From Bradyrhizobium sp. BRP22 (GTDB lineage Bacteria > Pseudomonadota > Alphaproteobacteria > Rhizobiales > Xanthobacteraceae), in NCBI RefSeq assembly GCF_020194175.1, contig NZ_JADYVX010000033.1, positions 1-64,000 on the forward strand: a stretch of 64,000 nucleotides of DNA, written 5' to 3'. The translations under genes and the position numbers were made by a program. The notes under the pieces are model-generated. The model made no database searches. It was not told where the DNA came from and saw nothing but the letters and a program-made list of their open reading frames with translations. This document shows, in pieces, positions 41,627-51,077 of the stretch; within the stretch, counting starts at the first letter, position 1; each line of letters starts with the position of its first letter.

Positions 41627-43522
41627 ATGCTTGAGCCGGACCTTACCCGTGCCCCGATGGGCGGCACGCTCGTGCCCGGCGGGGCGACGTTCCGGGTCTG
41701 GGCGCCGCGGGCCAGCGCCGTCCATGTCTCCGGCGATTTCAACGGCTGGAGGCAGGATGCCAGTTCGCTGATGTCAGAGATCGGAGGCGGCCACTGGGCG
41801 TGCTTCGTGCCTGACCTGAAGGACGGCGATGCCTACCTGTTCTATGTCGAGGGCGTCGGCTCGTCCGGCTTCAAGCGCGATCCCCGGGCGCGGCTGTTGA
41901 GCTTCCAGCCGTCCTTTCCGGCCTGCAATTCGCTGCTGCGCGATGCGGCGCGCTTTCCGTGGCACGTCGAGCGCTTCGTGCCGCCGGCCTTCAACGATCT
42001 CATCGTCTACCAGCTTCACGTCGGGACGTTCGCGCCTCATCCGGAAAACGCCGATGGCAAGTTCTTCGACGTGATCGAGCGCGTGCCGCACCTCGCCGCG
42101 CTCGGCGTCAATGCCATCGAGCTGTTGCCGATCCAGGAATTCCCGACCACCTTCAGCATGGGCTATAACGGCGTCGATCTCTATAGCCCCGAGAACCAAT
42201 ATGCCGAAGCCAATGAGGCAAAGCTCAGCCGCTATCTGGATCGTACCAACGCGATCCTGCAGGCGGCCGGCCATGCGCCCTATGCCGGCATCGACATCGT
42301 CAGGCACAGCGATGACCAGCTCCGTGCGCTGATCGACATCTGCCATGTCCATGGCATCGCTGTGATCTTCGATGTCGTCTACAACCACGCCGGCGGCGGG
42401 TTTGACGACAAGAGCCTGTGGTTTCTCGATCGCCACTTCCCCGGCGACAACAACAACAGCCTCTATTTCACCGACCAGGGCTGGGCGGGCGGCCTGGTGT
42501 TCGCGTTCTGGAACGACGACGTCAAACAGTTCCTGATCGACAACGCCGCCTTCTTCTATGAGGAGTACCGGATCGACGGCTTCCGCTTCGACGAAGTCAG
42601 CGTGATCGACCGGTTCGGCGGCTGGGCCACCTGCCAGGACCTCACCTCGACATTGCGCGCGCAAAAACCCGAGGCGATCCAGATCGCCGAATATTGGCCG
42701 GTCAATACGTGGATCGTGAAGGATCGCAGCGAAGGCGGCGCAGGCTTCGACGCCACCTGGAGCGACGGCATCCGCAACAGCGTGCGGGCGGCGATTGCGA
42801 GTGCTTCGCTCGGCGCCACCGCGCATGTGCCGATGTCTCCGATCGCAGACGCGATCGCTGCGATGAGCCTGCGCGACCGCTGGCGTGCGGTGCATGCGAT
42901 CGAGAACCACGACATCGTCTATGCTGGCCGCGACGAACGGATCGCGGCGCTCGCCGACGGCAGCAATCCGCGATCCTGGTATGCGCGCAGCCGCAGCCGT
43001 GTCGCGCTTGGGCTGCTGCTGACCGCGCCGGGCATTCCGATGCTGTTCATGGGCCAGGAGTTGCTGACTTCGAAGCCATGGAGCGACACGCCCAGCACGG
43101 CTACCGAAATCGACTGGACGGCGTTCGACCGTGGCGATGAGGTGATGGCCGGCTTCCTGCGCTTTGCCTCGGACTTGATCGGCCTGCGCCTGGCGATGCC
43201 GGGGCTGCGCGGCGAAGGCTGCGCTGTCATCCATGTCCATGACGACAACCGCGTGCTGGCATTCCAGCGCTGGGTCGAGGGCGACGGCGGCGATGTCGTG
43301 GTGGTCTGCAGTCTCAACGAAAGCCCGCACCGCGACTACGCGATCGGCTTCCCCAGCGAAGGCCGCTGGCGCGAGGTGTTCAACAGCGACATCTACGACC
43401 GCGAGGTGACCGTCACCGCCGATGGCGGCGTGCATGCCGATGGCCCGCCGCTGCACGGCCTGCCTGCCTCTGCCACATTGACGATTCCGGCGAACGGGCT
43501 TCTGGTCTTCGCAAGAGCCTGA
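41627..43522 (+). CDS. GH13 alpha-glucan enzyme (branching-enzyme-like, with CBM48)
   Basis: The product has 631 residues from ATG 41627 with AGGGGGAAG upstream. A CBM48-like N-terminal domain (ATFRVWAPRASAVHVSGDF) precedes the GH13 barrel. Catalytic residues are Asp322 (DGFRFDEV), Glu355 (IAEYWP) and Asp429 (ENHD). The C-terminal beta domain closes it. Both branching enzymes and trehalohydrolases have this order; the substrate is not decided. A malto-oligosyltrehalose trehalohydrolase would usually sit with treY, which is not here. Confidence 0.87.
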   Translation: MLEPDLTRAPMGGTLVPGGATFRVWAPRASAVHVSGDFNGWRQDASSLMSEIGGGHWACFVPDLKDGDAYLFYVEGVGSSGFKRDPRARLLSFQPSFPACNSLLRDAARFPWHVERFVPPAFNDLIVYQLHVGTFAPHPENADGKFFDVIERVPHLAALGVNAIELLPIQEFPTTFSMGYNGVDLYSPENQYAEANEAKLSRYLDRTNAILQAAGHAPYAGIDIVRHSDDQLRALIDICHVHGIAVIFDVVYNHAGGGFDDKSLWFLDRHFPGDNNNSLYFTDQGWAGGLVFAFWNDDVKQFLIDNAAFFYEEYRIDGFRFDEVSVIDRFGGWATCQDLTSTLRAQKPEAIQIAEYWPVNTWIVKDRSEGGAGFDATWSDGIRNSVRAAIASASLGATAHVPMSPIADAIAAMSLRDRWRAVHAIENHDIVYAGRDERIAALADGSNPRSWYARSRSRVALGLLLTAPGIPMLFMGQELLTSKPWSDTPSTATEIDWTAFDRGDEVMAGFLRFASDLIGLRLAMPGLRGEGCAVIHVHDDNRVLAFQRWVEGDGGDVVVVCSLNESPHRDYAIGFPSEGRWREVFNSDIYDREVTVTADGGVHADGPPLHGLPASATLTIPANGLLVFARA

Positions 43523-43634
43523 CATCGCCAGCGGCCTCCTCGCGGCGCTGAGTGATGACATTCCCGCGCGGACTCCATTATGCTAGGGCTTTCGTTCGAG
43601 TGGCATTCCCCGCCGCGATATAAGCCTGAGAGCA

Positions 43635-45692
43635 ATGACCGCCCCTTACGTTCCGCAAATCGCCCTCTATCGCCGCTGGCTCGAGCAGCAGCGCGGCCTG
43701 AGCTTTTCCAGCTTCGAGGAGATGCGCCAGTGGTCGGTGCGCGACCTCGACGGCTACTGGCAGAGCATCTGGGACTATTTTGACCTGCGCTCGCCGACGC
43801 CGCACCGTGCGGTGCTGGCGGAGCGGAAGATGCCGGGCGCGGTATGGTTTCCCGGCGCCTCCGTCAACTACGCCCAGCAGGTGTTCCGGCATGTCGAAGC
43901 CGCCGATGCCGCAGGCCTGCCGGCGATCGTGAGCAGCGGCGAGGATGGCGTGCTGAAGGAGACGAGCTGGCCCGAATTGCGGCGGCAGGCGGTCGCACTG
44001 GCCCTTCACCTGCGCGAGAAAGGCGTCAAGCCCGGCGACCGTGTCGCGGCCTATCTGCCCAACATCCCCGAGACCATCATCGCCTTTCTCGCCACCGCGA
44101 GCCTCGGCGCAATCTGGAGCGTGTGCGCGCCCGATATGGCGGCACCGGCGGTGATCGATCGCTTCAAGCAGATCGAACCGAAAGTGCTGATCGCCTGCGA
44201 TGCCGTCACCTATGCCGGCCGGCGGCATGACCGCCGCGCCGTGGTCGACGAACTCCGGCGTTCGCTGCCGAGCGTCGAGCATGTCATCCTGCACAGCGAT
44301 GCGGCCGCAAGTGCGGCGTCGCCGGACCAACGGCTTTCGGAGATCCTCGCTGCCAAGCGGCCTGCGATCGATGCGTTCGAGCCGGTGTGGCTGCCGTTCG
44401 ACCATCCGCTTTGGATCGTCTATTCCAGCGGCACCACCGGCTTGCCGAAGCCGATCGTGCACAGCCATGGCGGCATCATCATTGTGGTGCTGGCGCTGAA
44501 CACCCTGCACAACGACATCGGCTGCAGCTATCAGCCGAATTCGTTCGGCGAACGCTTCCATTGGTACAGCTCGACCGGCTGGATCATGTGGAACTGCCAG
44601 GTCAACGGACTGCTGGGCGGCACCACCTGCTGCATCTTCGACGGCAGCCCCGGCGGATCAAAGGACAAGCCGGACTGGACCACGCTGTGGCGTTTCGTGG
44701 CCGACGCCAAGGTGACGATCTTCGGCGCGGGCGCGGCGTTCTTTGCCAGTTGCACGAAAGCCGAAATCGATCTCGCCGCCGTCGGAGACCTCTCGCACCT
44801 GCGTGCGCTCGGCTCGACCGGATCGCCGCTGAGCGCCGACACGCAAGCCTGGTTCAACGAGCGCTTCGCCGCGCTTTCGAAGATCAACGGCAACGCCGCG
44901 CAGGCGGAGATGTGGTGGGCGAACATTTCCGGCGGCACCGACTTTGCCGGCGCCTTCATCGGCGGCAACAGGGAATTGCCGCAGACGCCGGGCACCATGC
45001 AATGCCGGATATTGGGCTGCGCCGTGGAGGCCTTCAACGAGCAGGGCCGCGCCGTGATCGACGAGGTCGGCGAGCTCGTCTGCACCGAGCCGCTGCCGTC
45101 GATGCCGCTGCGCTTCTGGAACGATCCTGATGATGCGCGCTACCGCGCCAGCTACTTCGAGACCTATCCGGATAATTTCGACGGCAGCGGACGCGGCCCG
45201 GTGTGGCGGCATGGCGACTGGCTCAAGGTCGCCGCCGACGGTTCCTGCGTGATCTATGGCCGGAGCGACGCCACCATCAACCGGCACGGCCTGCGCATGG
45301 GGACGAGCGAACTTTATTCGGCTATCGAGGCGCTGCCTGAAATTCTGGATTCGATGGTCGTCGACCTCGAATATCTCGGGCGCGAAAGCTACATGCCGCT
45401 GTTCGTGGTGCTGCGCGACGGCATTGCGCTCGACGAGGCGATGAAGGCGAGGATCAACAAGGCGATCGAAGCCGGCCTGTCCCGCCGCTTCCTGCCCAAT
45501 GAGATCTTCGCGGTGCCCGAAATCCCGCGCACGCTATCGGGCAAGAAGCAGGAGCTGCCGATCAAGAAGCTCCTGCTCGGCCACCCGATCGAGAAGGTCA
45601 TCAACAAGGACGCGATGGCCAATCCGGGATGTCTAGAATGGTATCTCGCGTTTGCGGACGATTATCTGCAAAAGCACGCGGGCGCTGCATAA
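43635..45692 (+). CDS. Acetoacetate-CoA ligase
   Basis: The product has 685 residues, the length of acetoacetyl-CoA synthetases. It has the ACAS N-terminal domain (YWQSIWDYFDL), the AMP-binding P-loop YSSGTTGLPKPIVHSHGG, EMWWANISGGTD, and the C-terminal lysine region PRTLSGKKQELPIK. It activates acetoacetate with ATP and CoA, linking ketone-body or polyhydroxybutyrate breakdown to acetyl-CoA. It stands alone in its orientation and is convergent with the alpha/beta-hydrolase gene. Confidence 0.93.
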   Translation: MTAPYVPQIALYRRWLEQQRGLSFSSFEEMRQWSVRDLDGYWQSIWDYFDLRSPTPHRAVLAERKMPGAVWFPGASVNYAQQVFRHVEAADAAGLPAIVSSGEDGVLKETSWPELRRQAVALALHLREKGVKPGDRVAAYLPNIPETIIAFLATASLGAIWSVCAPDMAAPAVIDRFKQIEPKVLIACDAVTYAGRRHDRRAVVDELRRSLPSVEHVILHSDAAASAASPDQRLSEILAAKRPAIDAFEPVWLPFDHPLWIVYSSGTTGLPKPIVHSHGGIIIVVLALNTLHNDIGCSYQPNSFGERFHWYSSTGWIMWNCQVNGLLGGTTCCIFDGSPGGSKDKPDWTTLWRFVADAKVTIFGAGAAFFASCTKAEIDLAAVGDLSHLRALGSTGSPLSADTQAWFNERFAALSKINGNAAQAEMWWANISGGTDFAGAFIGGNRELPQTPGTMQCRILGCAVEAFNEQGRAVIDEVGELVCTEPLPSMPLRFWNDPDDARYRASYFETYPDNFDGSGRGPVWRHGDWLKVAADGSCVIYGRSDATINRHGLRMGTSELYSAIEALPEILDSMVVDLEYLGRESYMPLFVVLRDGIALDEAMKARINKAIEAGLSRRFLPNEIFAVPEIPRTLSGKKQELPIKKLLLGHPIEKVINKDAMANPGCLEWYLAFADDYLQKHAGAA

Positions 45693-45709
45693 GGCAGCGC
45701 CCGCATTTC

Positions 45710-46351
45710 TTACGCAGACTGGAGCGTCTGTTTCCCGACTCGCTCCAGCCAATCTTTCCCGAGAACGAGGTCCGCTCGCGAGAGCTGATGGCCTACCGGC
45801 AGAGTCCGGCGCGTGACATCGGCGCCCGCGTCGCGCAGCATCTCGGCCAGTCTCGCCGAGTTGGAAGTCGGCACGATCGGGTCCATCTGCCCCGAGGCGA
45901 TCAGCACCGGCGCGCCCGCAAGATTGGCGCGCGGCGGATCGGACAACGGCACCATCGCGCGCAGCAGCGCCGCGCCGGCGAGCGTGCCGGGGCGAAGCAG
46001 CATCATGGCCGCGGCGATATTGGCGCCGTTGGAATAACCCACCGCAACAGGCGCAGCGATGCCGAGGCGCTGGCGCGTGCTGTCGACGAAATCGGCCAGT
46101 TCTGCTGCACGCCGCCGAACGTCGTCCTCATCGAAGACGCCTTGGGCGAGACGGCGGAAGAACCTGGGCATGCCGTTCTCGAGCACGCGGCCGCGCGGCG
46201 ACAACAACGCTGAATCCGGCGACAGCATCCGTCCGAGTTCCAACAGATCGTTTTCGTCGCCGCCAGTGCCGTGGAGCAGCAGAAGGGGCGGAGCGCCCGC
46301 CCCTTCTGCCGGCACGAACCGATAGACGAATGGCGTTTCGTTGCTCGTCAT
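45710..46351 (-). CDS. Alpha/beta hydrolase (phospholipase/carboxylesterase, MhqD-like)
   Basis: The product has 213 residues. The oxyanion segment LLLHGTGGDENDL, nucleophile Ser in VGYSNGANIAAAM, Asp near SGQMDPIVP and His in PVGHQLS fit the carboxylesterase/phospholipase family. Its start overlaps the stop of the dioxygenase gene by 4 bp. MhqD in Bacillus is such a hydrolase, co-regulated with the MhqO dioxygenase in quinone stress; the present pair is arranged similarly. Confidence 0.9.
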   Translation of the reverse strand: MTSNETPFVYRFVPAEGAGAPPLLLLHGTGGDENDLLELGRMLSPDSALLSPRGRVLENGMPRFFRRLAQGVFDEDDVRRRAAELADFVDSTRQRLGIAAPVAVGYSNGANIAAAMMLLRPGTLAGAALLRAMVPLSDPPRANLAGAPVLIASGQMDPIVPTSNSARLAEMLRDAGADVTRRTLPVGHQLSRADLVLGKDWLERVGKQTLQSA

Positions 46352-47283
46352 GCGACTTCTCCCAAATCAGGCAGCACGCTTTCGATCTCCTGGCGATGCC
46401 GCTCGAGGAACAGCGGCAGCTTCAATGCGTGGCCGAGGCTCTCGACAGGTTCGTCGACGGCAAAGCCGGGAATGTCGGTGGCGATCTCGAACAGCACGCC
46501 GCCGGGCTCGCGGAAGTAGATCGAGCGGAAGTAGTTGCGATCCTTCTGCTCGGTCGGATGCAGGCCGTGGGCGGAGACCAGCTTCTGCGCCATCTGGCCC
46601 TGCTCCACATCGTCGGCCGCCCGGAACGCGATGTGGTGCACCGAGCCGCGACCCTGGCGGCCGCGCAGGAAGCCCCTGGCCTCGTAGATATCGACGATGC
46701 TGCCCTTGACGTCACCGGGAGCGGCGAAGCGGGTCACCAAGCCCTCACGCGCGACCTCGCGGAAGCCGAACACATCGGTGAGGATGGCCGCCGTCTTCGC
46801 TGCACTCTCGAGCAGCAAGGTCACACCCTGGAAGCCGCGGATCGCGTGCTCGGCCGGGACATCGCCATTGCTCCAGGCCGGCTCGTCCTCGGCGCCGGGA
46901 ATGCCGACCAGCGCCAGCGCCATGCCGTCGGGATCAGTGAACGGCAGGACGGTCTCGCCAAAGCGCTTTTCCAGCGGCTGGTGCGGAATGCCCTTCTCGA
47001 CGAAGCGCTGCACCCAGTAGCCGAGCGAGCGCGCCGGCACACGGAACGCGGTCTGATGGGTCTCGCCGACCCCGCGGCGGCCGGCCGGCGCGCCCTCCCA
47101 GGGGAAGAACGTCAGGATCGTGCCGGGATGGCCGACCTCGTCGCCGTAATAGAAGTGATAGGTCGTAGGATCGTCGAAATTGACGGTCTTCTTCACGAAC
47201 CGCAGGCCGAGGTCGCGGATGTAAAAGTCGAAGTTCTTCAGTGGGTTGCCGGCTATGGCGGTGACATGATGGATACCTGACAT
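46348..47283 (-). CDS. Ring-cleaving dioxygenase (VOC family, MhqO-like)
   Basis: The product has 311 residues from ATG 47283 with AGGAGG upstream; the frame is open to 47400. Two paired VOC modules (about 3-145 and 150-290) each carry metal-ligand candidates: GIHHVTAIAG, THQTAFRV, and SVHHIAFRAAD. The end DEPVESLG is typical. The family cleaves hydroquinone-like rings or detoxifies quinones; some members conjugate glyoxal-type products. Divergent LysR control at 47407 supports induction by an aromatic or quinone effector. Confidence 0.9.
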   Translation of the reverse strand: MSGIHHVTAIAGNPLKNFDFYIRDLGLRFVKKTVNFDDPTTYHFYYGDEVGHPGTILTFFPWEGAPAGRRGVGETHQTAFRVPARSLGYWVQRFVEKGIPHQPLEKRFGETVLPFTDPDGMALALVGIPGAEDEPAWSNGDVPAEHAIRGFQGVTLLLESAAKTAAILTDVFGFREVAREGLVTRFAAPGDVKGSIVDIYEARGFLRGRQGRGSVHHIAFRAADDVEQGQMAQKLVSAHGLHPTEQKDRNYFRSIYFREPGGVLFEIATDIPGFAVDEPVESLGHALKLPLFLERHRQEIESVLPDLGEVA

Positions 47284-47350
47284 GGTCTTGCCTCCTGAAA
47301 GTCCTGAGCCCGACCGGGCTCGTTGGGGCAAATATCGGCTCGCTATGTTC

Positions 47351-47402
47351 TGAGAACAATCCATGCTTTTGTGACGCCTCTCTCTACGATTTGAGGACAA
47401 TC
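47351..47402. promoter_or_regulatory. Direct repeats in the mhqO-like/LysR divergent region
   Basis: TGAGAACAATC (47351-47361) recurs as TGAGGACAATC (47392-47402), 41 bp apart, with one mismatch. The second copy includes the LysR gene's ribosome site. They may be operator halves, though LysR sites are usually T-N11-A inverted repeats. Confidence 0.35.
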
Positions 47403-47406
47403 ACCC

Positions 47407-48300
47407 ATGGACAAGATCGCGAGCTTGCGGGCCTTCGTGAAGGTCGTGGAGACCAGCAGTTTCGCCGAGGCTGGCCGGCAGCTTCGGCTCTCCCGCTCCG
47501 CCGTCAGCAAGTACGTGGCGGAGCTCGAAGAGAGCCTGGGCGTCCAGCTTCTCAACCGCACCACGCGCCATGTCTCCACCAATGAGAGCGGCCAGATGTA
47601 TTTCGAGCGCGCGCTCTCGATCCTGTCCGAACTCGACGCGGCGGATCAGGCGGTGTCGCAAGCGCAATCGGCGCCGCACGGACTGCTTCGCGTCAATGCG
47701 CCGATGTCGTTCGGCACGCTGCGGCTCGGCCCGGCGGTCGCGGACTTCATGGGCAAATATCCGAAGATCCAACTCCAGCTCGTCCTCAGCGACGATTTGC
47801 TCGACCCCGTGCAGGACGGCTTCGACGTCACCTTGCGGATCGCGGAGCTGGAGTCCTCGAGCCTGATCGCGCGCAGGATCGTGCCGATCGACCGCGTCGT
47901 GTGCGCCTCGCCGGACTATCTGGCGAAGCACGGCACGCCCATCCATCCGCGCGATCTCCGCGAGCACGCGGCGCTGACTTACGGCTTCCTGCTCACCGGC
48001 AACCAATGGAAGCTGACGGGCGCGGATGGCGATCACTGGATCCAGCCGTCGTGGTCGCTGTGTGCGAACAACGCAGAGGTGCTGCGCGACGTGGCCGTGA
48101 GGGGACACGGCATCGCGCTGATCCCGACCTTCATCGCCGGCAACGCGCTCCGCACCGGCGCGCTGAAGACCATCCTCGCCGACTATCAAGCACCACCGCT
48201 GACGCTCTATGCGATCTACCCGCCGACCCGACACCTCTCGGTGAAGGTGCGGCTGTTCATCGACTTCCTGGTCGAGCATTTCGGCGCGGTTGCGGATTAG
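47407..48300 (+). CDS. LysR-family transcriptional regulator
   Basis: The product has 297 residues. The N-terminal winged HTH is clear (LRAFVKVVETSSFAEAGRQL, then SAVSKYVAELEESLG and RTTRHVS). The effector domain follows (about 90-295). It is transcribed away from the MhqO/MhqD-like genes and most likely activates them. In Bacillus the cognate regulator is MarR-type, so the control module differs. Confidence 0.93.
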   Translation: MDKIASLRAFVKVVETSSFAEAGRQLRLSRSAVSKYVAELEESLGVQLLNRTTRHVSTNESGQMYFERALSILSELDAADQAVSQAQSAPHGLLRVNAPMSFGTLRLGPAVADFMGKYPKIQLQLVLSDDLLDPVQDGFDVTLRIAELESSSLIARRIVPIDRVVCASPDYLAKHGTPIHPRDLREHAALTYGFLLTGNQWKLTGADGDHWIQPSWSLCANNAEVLRDVAVRGHGIALIPTFIAGNALRTGALKTILADYQAPPLTLYAIYPPTRHLSVKVRLFIDFLVEHFGAVAD

Positions 48301-48311
48301 TGCGTAACCCG

Positions 48312-48860
48312 TCAGCGCGGCAGATAATCCGCCGTGCTCAGCAGCGTGCCGTAGGATGATCCCAGCGCAGCCATGTAGGCGGCGTGGACCTGCGCGGCGG
48401 GAACGCTGACGCCGCCGAACGCGAGGTCGCGCGTCGCGCAGGCATCGTGCACGACGGTGGCCTTGTAGCCGAAGTCGGCGGCCGCCCGCGCTGTCGCATC
48501 GATGCACATGTGACTCATCGCGCCGACGATCACGACGTCCTCGATTGCTCTTGCATCAAGGGCTTGCTTCAACGCCGTGTCGCGGAACGAGTTGGGAAAA
48601 TTCTTCACGATCACGGTCTCGCCTTCGGCCGGCTGGACGGAGGCATGGATCTGCGCGCCCGGCGATCCCGCGACGAAGAACGGCGCATCGGGGCGGGGAA
48701 ATTCATGCCTGATGTGAATGACCGGCTCGCCGCTGGCACGCGCGGCAGCGATGACACGCGCTGCATTGGCTGCGGCCGCATCGATCCCTACCAGCGGCAA
48801 TTTGCCGGACGCGAAATAGTCGTTCTGAAGATCGACAACGATGATCGCGCGCTTGCTCAT
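48312..48860 (-). CDS. Isochorismatase-family cysteine hydrolase
   Basis: The product has 182 residues. The catalytic Asp (IIVVDLQNDYF), Lys (IVKNFPNSF) and nucleophile Cys (GAMSHMCIDATAR) of the family are in order, with the preceding cis-peptide region VGAMSHM. It may hydrolyse an amide or ureide; the substrate is unknown. It is divergent from the GlxA-type regulator that probably controls it. Confidence 0.92.
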   Translation of the reverse strand: MSKRAIIVVDLQNDYFASGKLPLVGIDAAAANAARVIAAARASGEPVIHIRHEFPRPDAPFFVAGSPGAQIHASVQPAEGETVIVKNFPNSFRDTALKQALDARAIEDVVIVGAMSHMCIDATARAAADFGYKATVVHDACATRDLAFGGVSVPAAQVHAAYMAALGSSYGTLLSTADYLPR

Positions 48861-48939
48861 GGCCTGACCGTCCTTTCCGCGGATTGGTTTGCATCTTGCT
48901 GGACGAGCCTAGGCCCGCTATCGCATGGTGCAAATTGGC

Positions 48940-48970
48940 GATACCGACATAAAACGGGTTGATACCGACA
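48940..48970. promoter_or_regulatory. Direct-repeat operator for the GlxA-type regulator
   Basis: GATACCGACA at 48940-48949 recurs exactly at 48961-48970, 21 bp apart, ending one base before the regulator start codon. Half-sites on one face of the helix two turns apart are typical of AraC-family binding. The site would control the regulator itself and the divergent hydrolase. Confidence 0.65.
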
Positions 48971-48971
48971 C

Positions 48972-49955
48972 ATGACCGCCTCCCGCAGCTCAACCGAGAT
49001 CGGACTGGTGCTCTATCCCGGCGCGCAGCTCGCCGCGATCCATGGCCTCACCGATCTGTTCGGCGTCGCCGACCGGATTGCGTCCGGGCATCGCAAGCGC
49101 AAGTCTGCGCTGTTGCGGGTCAGCCATTGGCAGCAGGCGGCGTCCGACAAGCCGCCGGTGCGGGTGTTCGACACCGCTCCGGATGGCAATGCGAAGGCAG
49201 CACCTGCGGCGCTGATCCTGCCGCCGAGCCTGGGCGAGCCGCCGACGGCGGAGAAGGCGGCGCCTTTCGTGCGCTGGCTGCATCGCCATCACGAGGCCGG
49301 CGTCACGCTCGGCTCGGTCTGCGCCGGCGCCTTCCTGCTCGGCGAGACCGGGCTGCTGGCGGGACGGTCGGTGACGACGCACTGGGCCTATGCCGAGCAA
49401 TTCCAGAACCGTTTCCCGAACGCGCGCGTCGACATCGACCGGCTCATCATCGACGACGGCGACATCATCACCGCCGGCGGCGTGATGGCCTGGACCGATC
49501 TCGGCCTGAAGCTGGTCGACCGCCTTCTCGGGCCGACGGTGATGATCGAAACGGCGCGCCTGCTGCTGGTCGATCCGCCCGGACGCGAGCAGCGCTATTA
49601 CAGCGCGTTTGCGCCGAGACTGACCCATGGCGACAAGGCCGTGCTCAAGGTGCAGCACTGGCTGCAGGCGACCGGCGCCAGGGACATCGCGCTCGCAACG
49701 CTGGTCGCACGATCCGGGTTGGAAGAGCGCACCTTCCTGCGCCGCTTCCAGAAGGCGACGGGCCTGACGACGACTGAATATTGCCAGCGGCTGCGCGTTG
49801 GCAAGGCGCGCGAACTGCTGCAATTCGGCAAGCTGCCCGTCGACCGCGTCGCGTGGGACGTCGGCTATGGCGACGCGGGCGCGTTCAGGAAGGTATTCAC
49901 CCGCATCACCGGCCTGACCCCGGGCGACTACCGCCGCCGCTTCAACGCGGAGTGA
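48972..49955 (+). CDS. GlxA-type regulator (DJ-1/PfpI fold plus AraC HTH)
   Basis: The product has 327 residues. The N-terminal DJ-1/PfpI-like domain (about 10-195) includes LGSVCAGAFLLGETGLLAGR with Cys at the usual nucleophile elbow. A C-terminal AraC double HTH (about 225-325) has DIALATLVARSGLEERTFLR and VAWDVGYGDAGAFRKVF. Such proteins sense small metabolites and activate catabolic genes. It is paired divergently with the isochorismatase-family gene. Confidence 0.93.
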   Translation: MTASRSSTEIGLVLYPGAQLAAIHGLTDLFGVADRIASGHRKRKSALLRVSHWQQAASDKPPVRVFDTAPDGNAKAAPAALILPPSLGEPPTAEKAAPFVRWLHRHHEAGVTLGSVCAGAFLLGETGLLAGRSVTTHWAYAEQFQNRFPNARVDIDRLIIDDGDIITAGGVMAWTDLGLKLVDRLLGPTVMIETARLLLVDPPGREQRYYSAFAPRLTHGDKAVLKVQHWLQATGARDIALATLVARSGLEERTFLRRFQKATGLTTTEYCQRLRVGKARELLQFGKLPVDRVAWDVGYGDAGAFRKVFTRITGLTPGDYRRRFNAE

Positions 49956-49964
49956 TGTTTGGCC

Positions 49965-50090
49965 CCCTCTCCCGCTTGCGGGAGAGGGCCGGGGTGAGGG
50001 TGCTTCCGCGATTCACGCTGTTCGAACAGGTGGAGAGAGCCCTCGCCCGGCGCTGCGCGCCGACCTCTCCCGCAAGCGGGAGAGGTGAAG
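49965..50090. repeat. Interspersed palindromic repeat (type A, copy 3)
   Basis: CCCTCTCCCGCTTGCGGGAG opens and CCTCTCCCGCAAGCGGGAGA closes the element, with GGTGAGGGTGCTTCCGCGATTC inside. It lies between two convergent genes. Confidence 0.9.
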
Positions 50091-50102
50091 AATGGTGTCG
50101 CA

Positions 50103-51077
50103 TCACACCAGAAACACCGTCGATCCCGTGGTCTTGCGGGCGGCGAGATCGGCATGCGCCTTGGCGGCGTCCTTGAGCGGATAGGTCTGGTTGATCTCGA
50201 TCTTGACCGCGCCTGATTTCACCACGTCGAACAGTTCGTTCGCCATCGCCACCAGGTTCTCGCGCTTGGCGCCATAGGTGTTCAGCGTCGGCCGGGTCAC
50301 GTACAGCGAGCCCTTCTGTGCCAGGAGGCCGAGATTGAGCGGCTCGACGCTGCCGGAGGACTGGCCGAACAGCACCGCGACCCCGAGCGGCGCGAGGCAA
50401 TCCAGCGACTTAAGAAAGGTGTCCTTGCCGACGGAATCGTAGACGACAGGCACCAGATTGCCGCCAGTTAACTCCTTGACGCGGGCGACGAAGTCTTCGC
50501 GCGTGTAGACGATCGCGTGCGCGGTGCCGTGTTCTTTGGCGAGCTTCGCCTTCTCGTCGGTGGAGACCGTGCCGATCACGGTGGCGCCGAGATGCTTCGC
50601 CCATTGGCCGAGGATCAAGCCGACGCCGCCGGCCGCGGCATGCAGCAGGATGGTGTCGCCGCTCTTCACGCGATAGGTCTGGCGGATGAGGTACTGCACC
50701 GTCAGGCCCTTGAGCATCATCGCCGCGGCGGTCCTGTCGTCGATGCCATCGGGCAATTTGAGCAGACGGTCGGCGGGGATCAGCCGCTCCTCGGCATAGG
50801 CGCCGAGCGGCGAGCTGCCATAGGCGACGCGATCACCCGGCTTGACGTCGGTGACATCGGGCCCGACCTCCTCGATGATTCCCGCGCCCTCGCTGCCGAG
50901 GCCGCTCGGCAGCGGAACGTTGTAGACGCCCGCGCGGTTATAGATATCGACAAAGTTCAGGCCCACTGCCGTGTGACGAATCCGCGCTTCGCCAGGACCA
51001 GGCTTTCCGAGCTTGACCTCCTCCCATTTCAGAACCTCGGGACCACCGGCCTGATGAAAACGAAAGGCGTATGTCAT
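50103..51077 (-). CDS. Quinone oxidoreductase (zeta-crystallin-like MDR)
   Basis: The product has 324 residues. The order is a GroES-like catalytic domain (about 1-125, without structural zinc ligands) and a Rossmann domain with LLHAAAGGVGLILGQWAKHLG. YDSVGKDTFLKSLDCL is typical of QOR-type quinone reductases. It reduces quinones or enals with NADPH in the cytoplasm. A second homologue follows at 51275 on the same strand. Confidence 0.93.
   Translation of the reverse strand: MTYAFRFHQAGGPEVLKWEEVKLGKPGPGEARIRHTAVGLNFVDIYNRAGVYNVPLPSGLGSEGAGIIEEVGPDVTDVKPGDRVAYGSSPLGAYAEERLIPADRLLKLPDGIDDRTAAAMMLKGLTVQYLIRQTYRVKSGDTILLHAAAGGVGLILGQWAKHLGATVIGTVSTDEKAKLAKEHGTAHAIVYTREDFVARVKELTGGNLVPVVYDSVGKDTFLKSLDCLAPLGVAVLFGQSSGSVEPLNLGLLAQKGSLYVTRPTLNTYGAKRENLVAMANELFDVVKSGAVKIEINQTYPLKDAAKAHADLAARKTTGSTVFLV

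Noticed and set aside
42111..42332. Short frames inside the GH13 gene
   Set aside because: Alternative-frame shadows within a gene with intact catalytic residues.
47401..48507. 368-residue minus-strand frame over the LysR gene
   Set aside because: Arg-rich shadow; the plus-strand LysR product is unmistakable.
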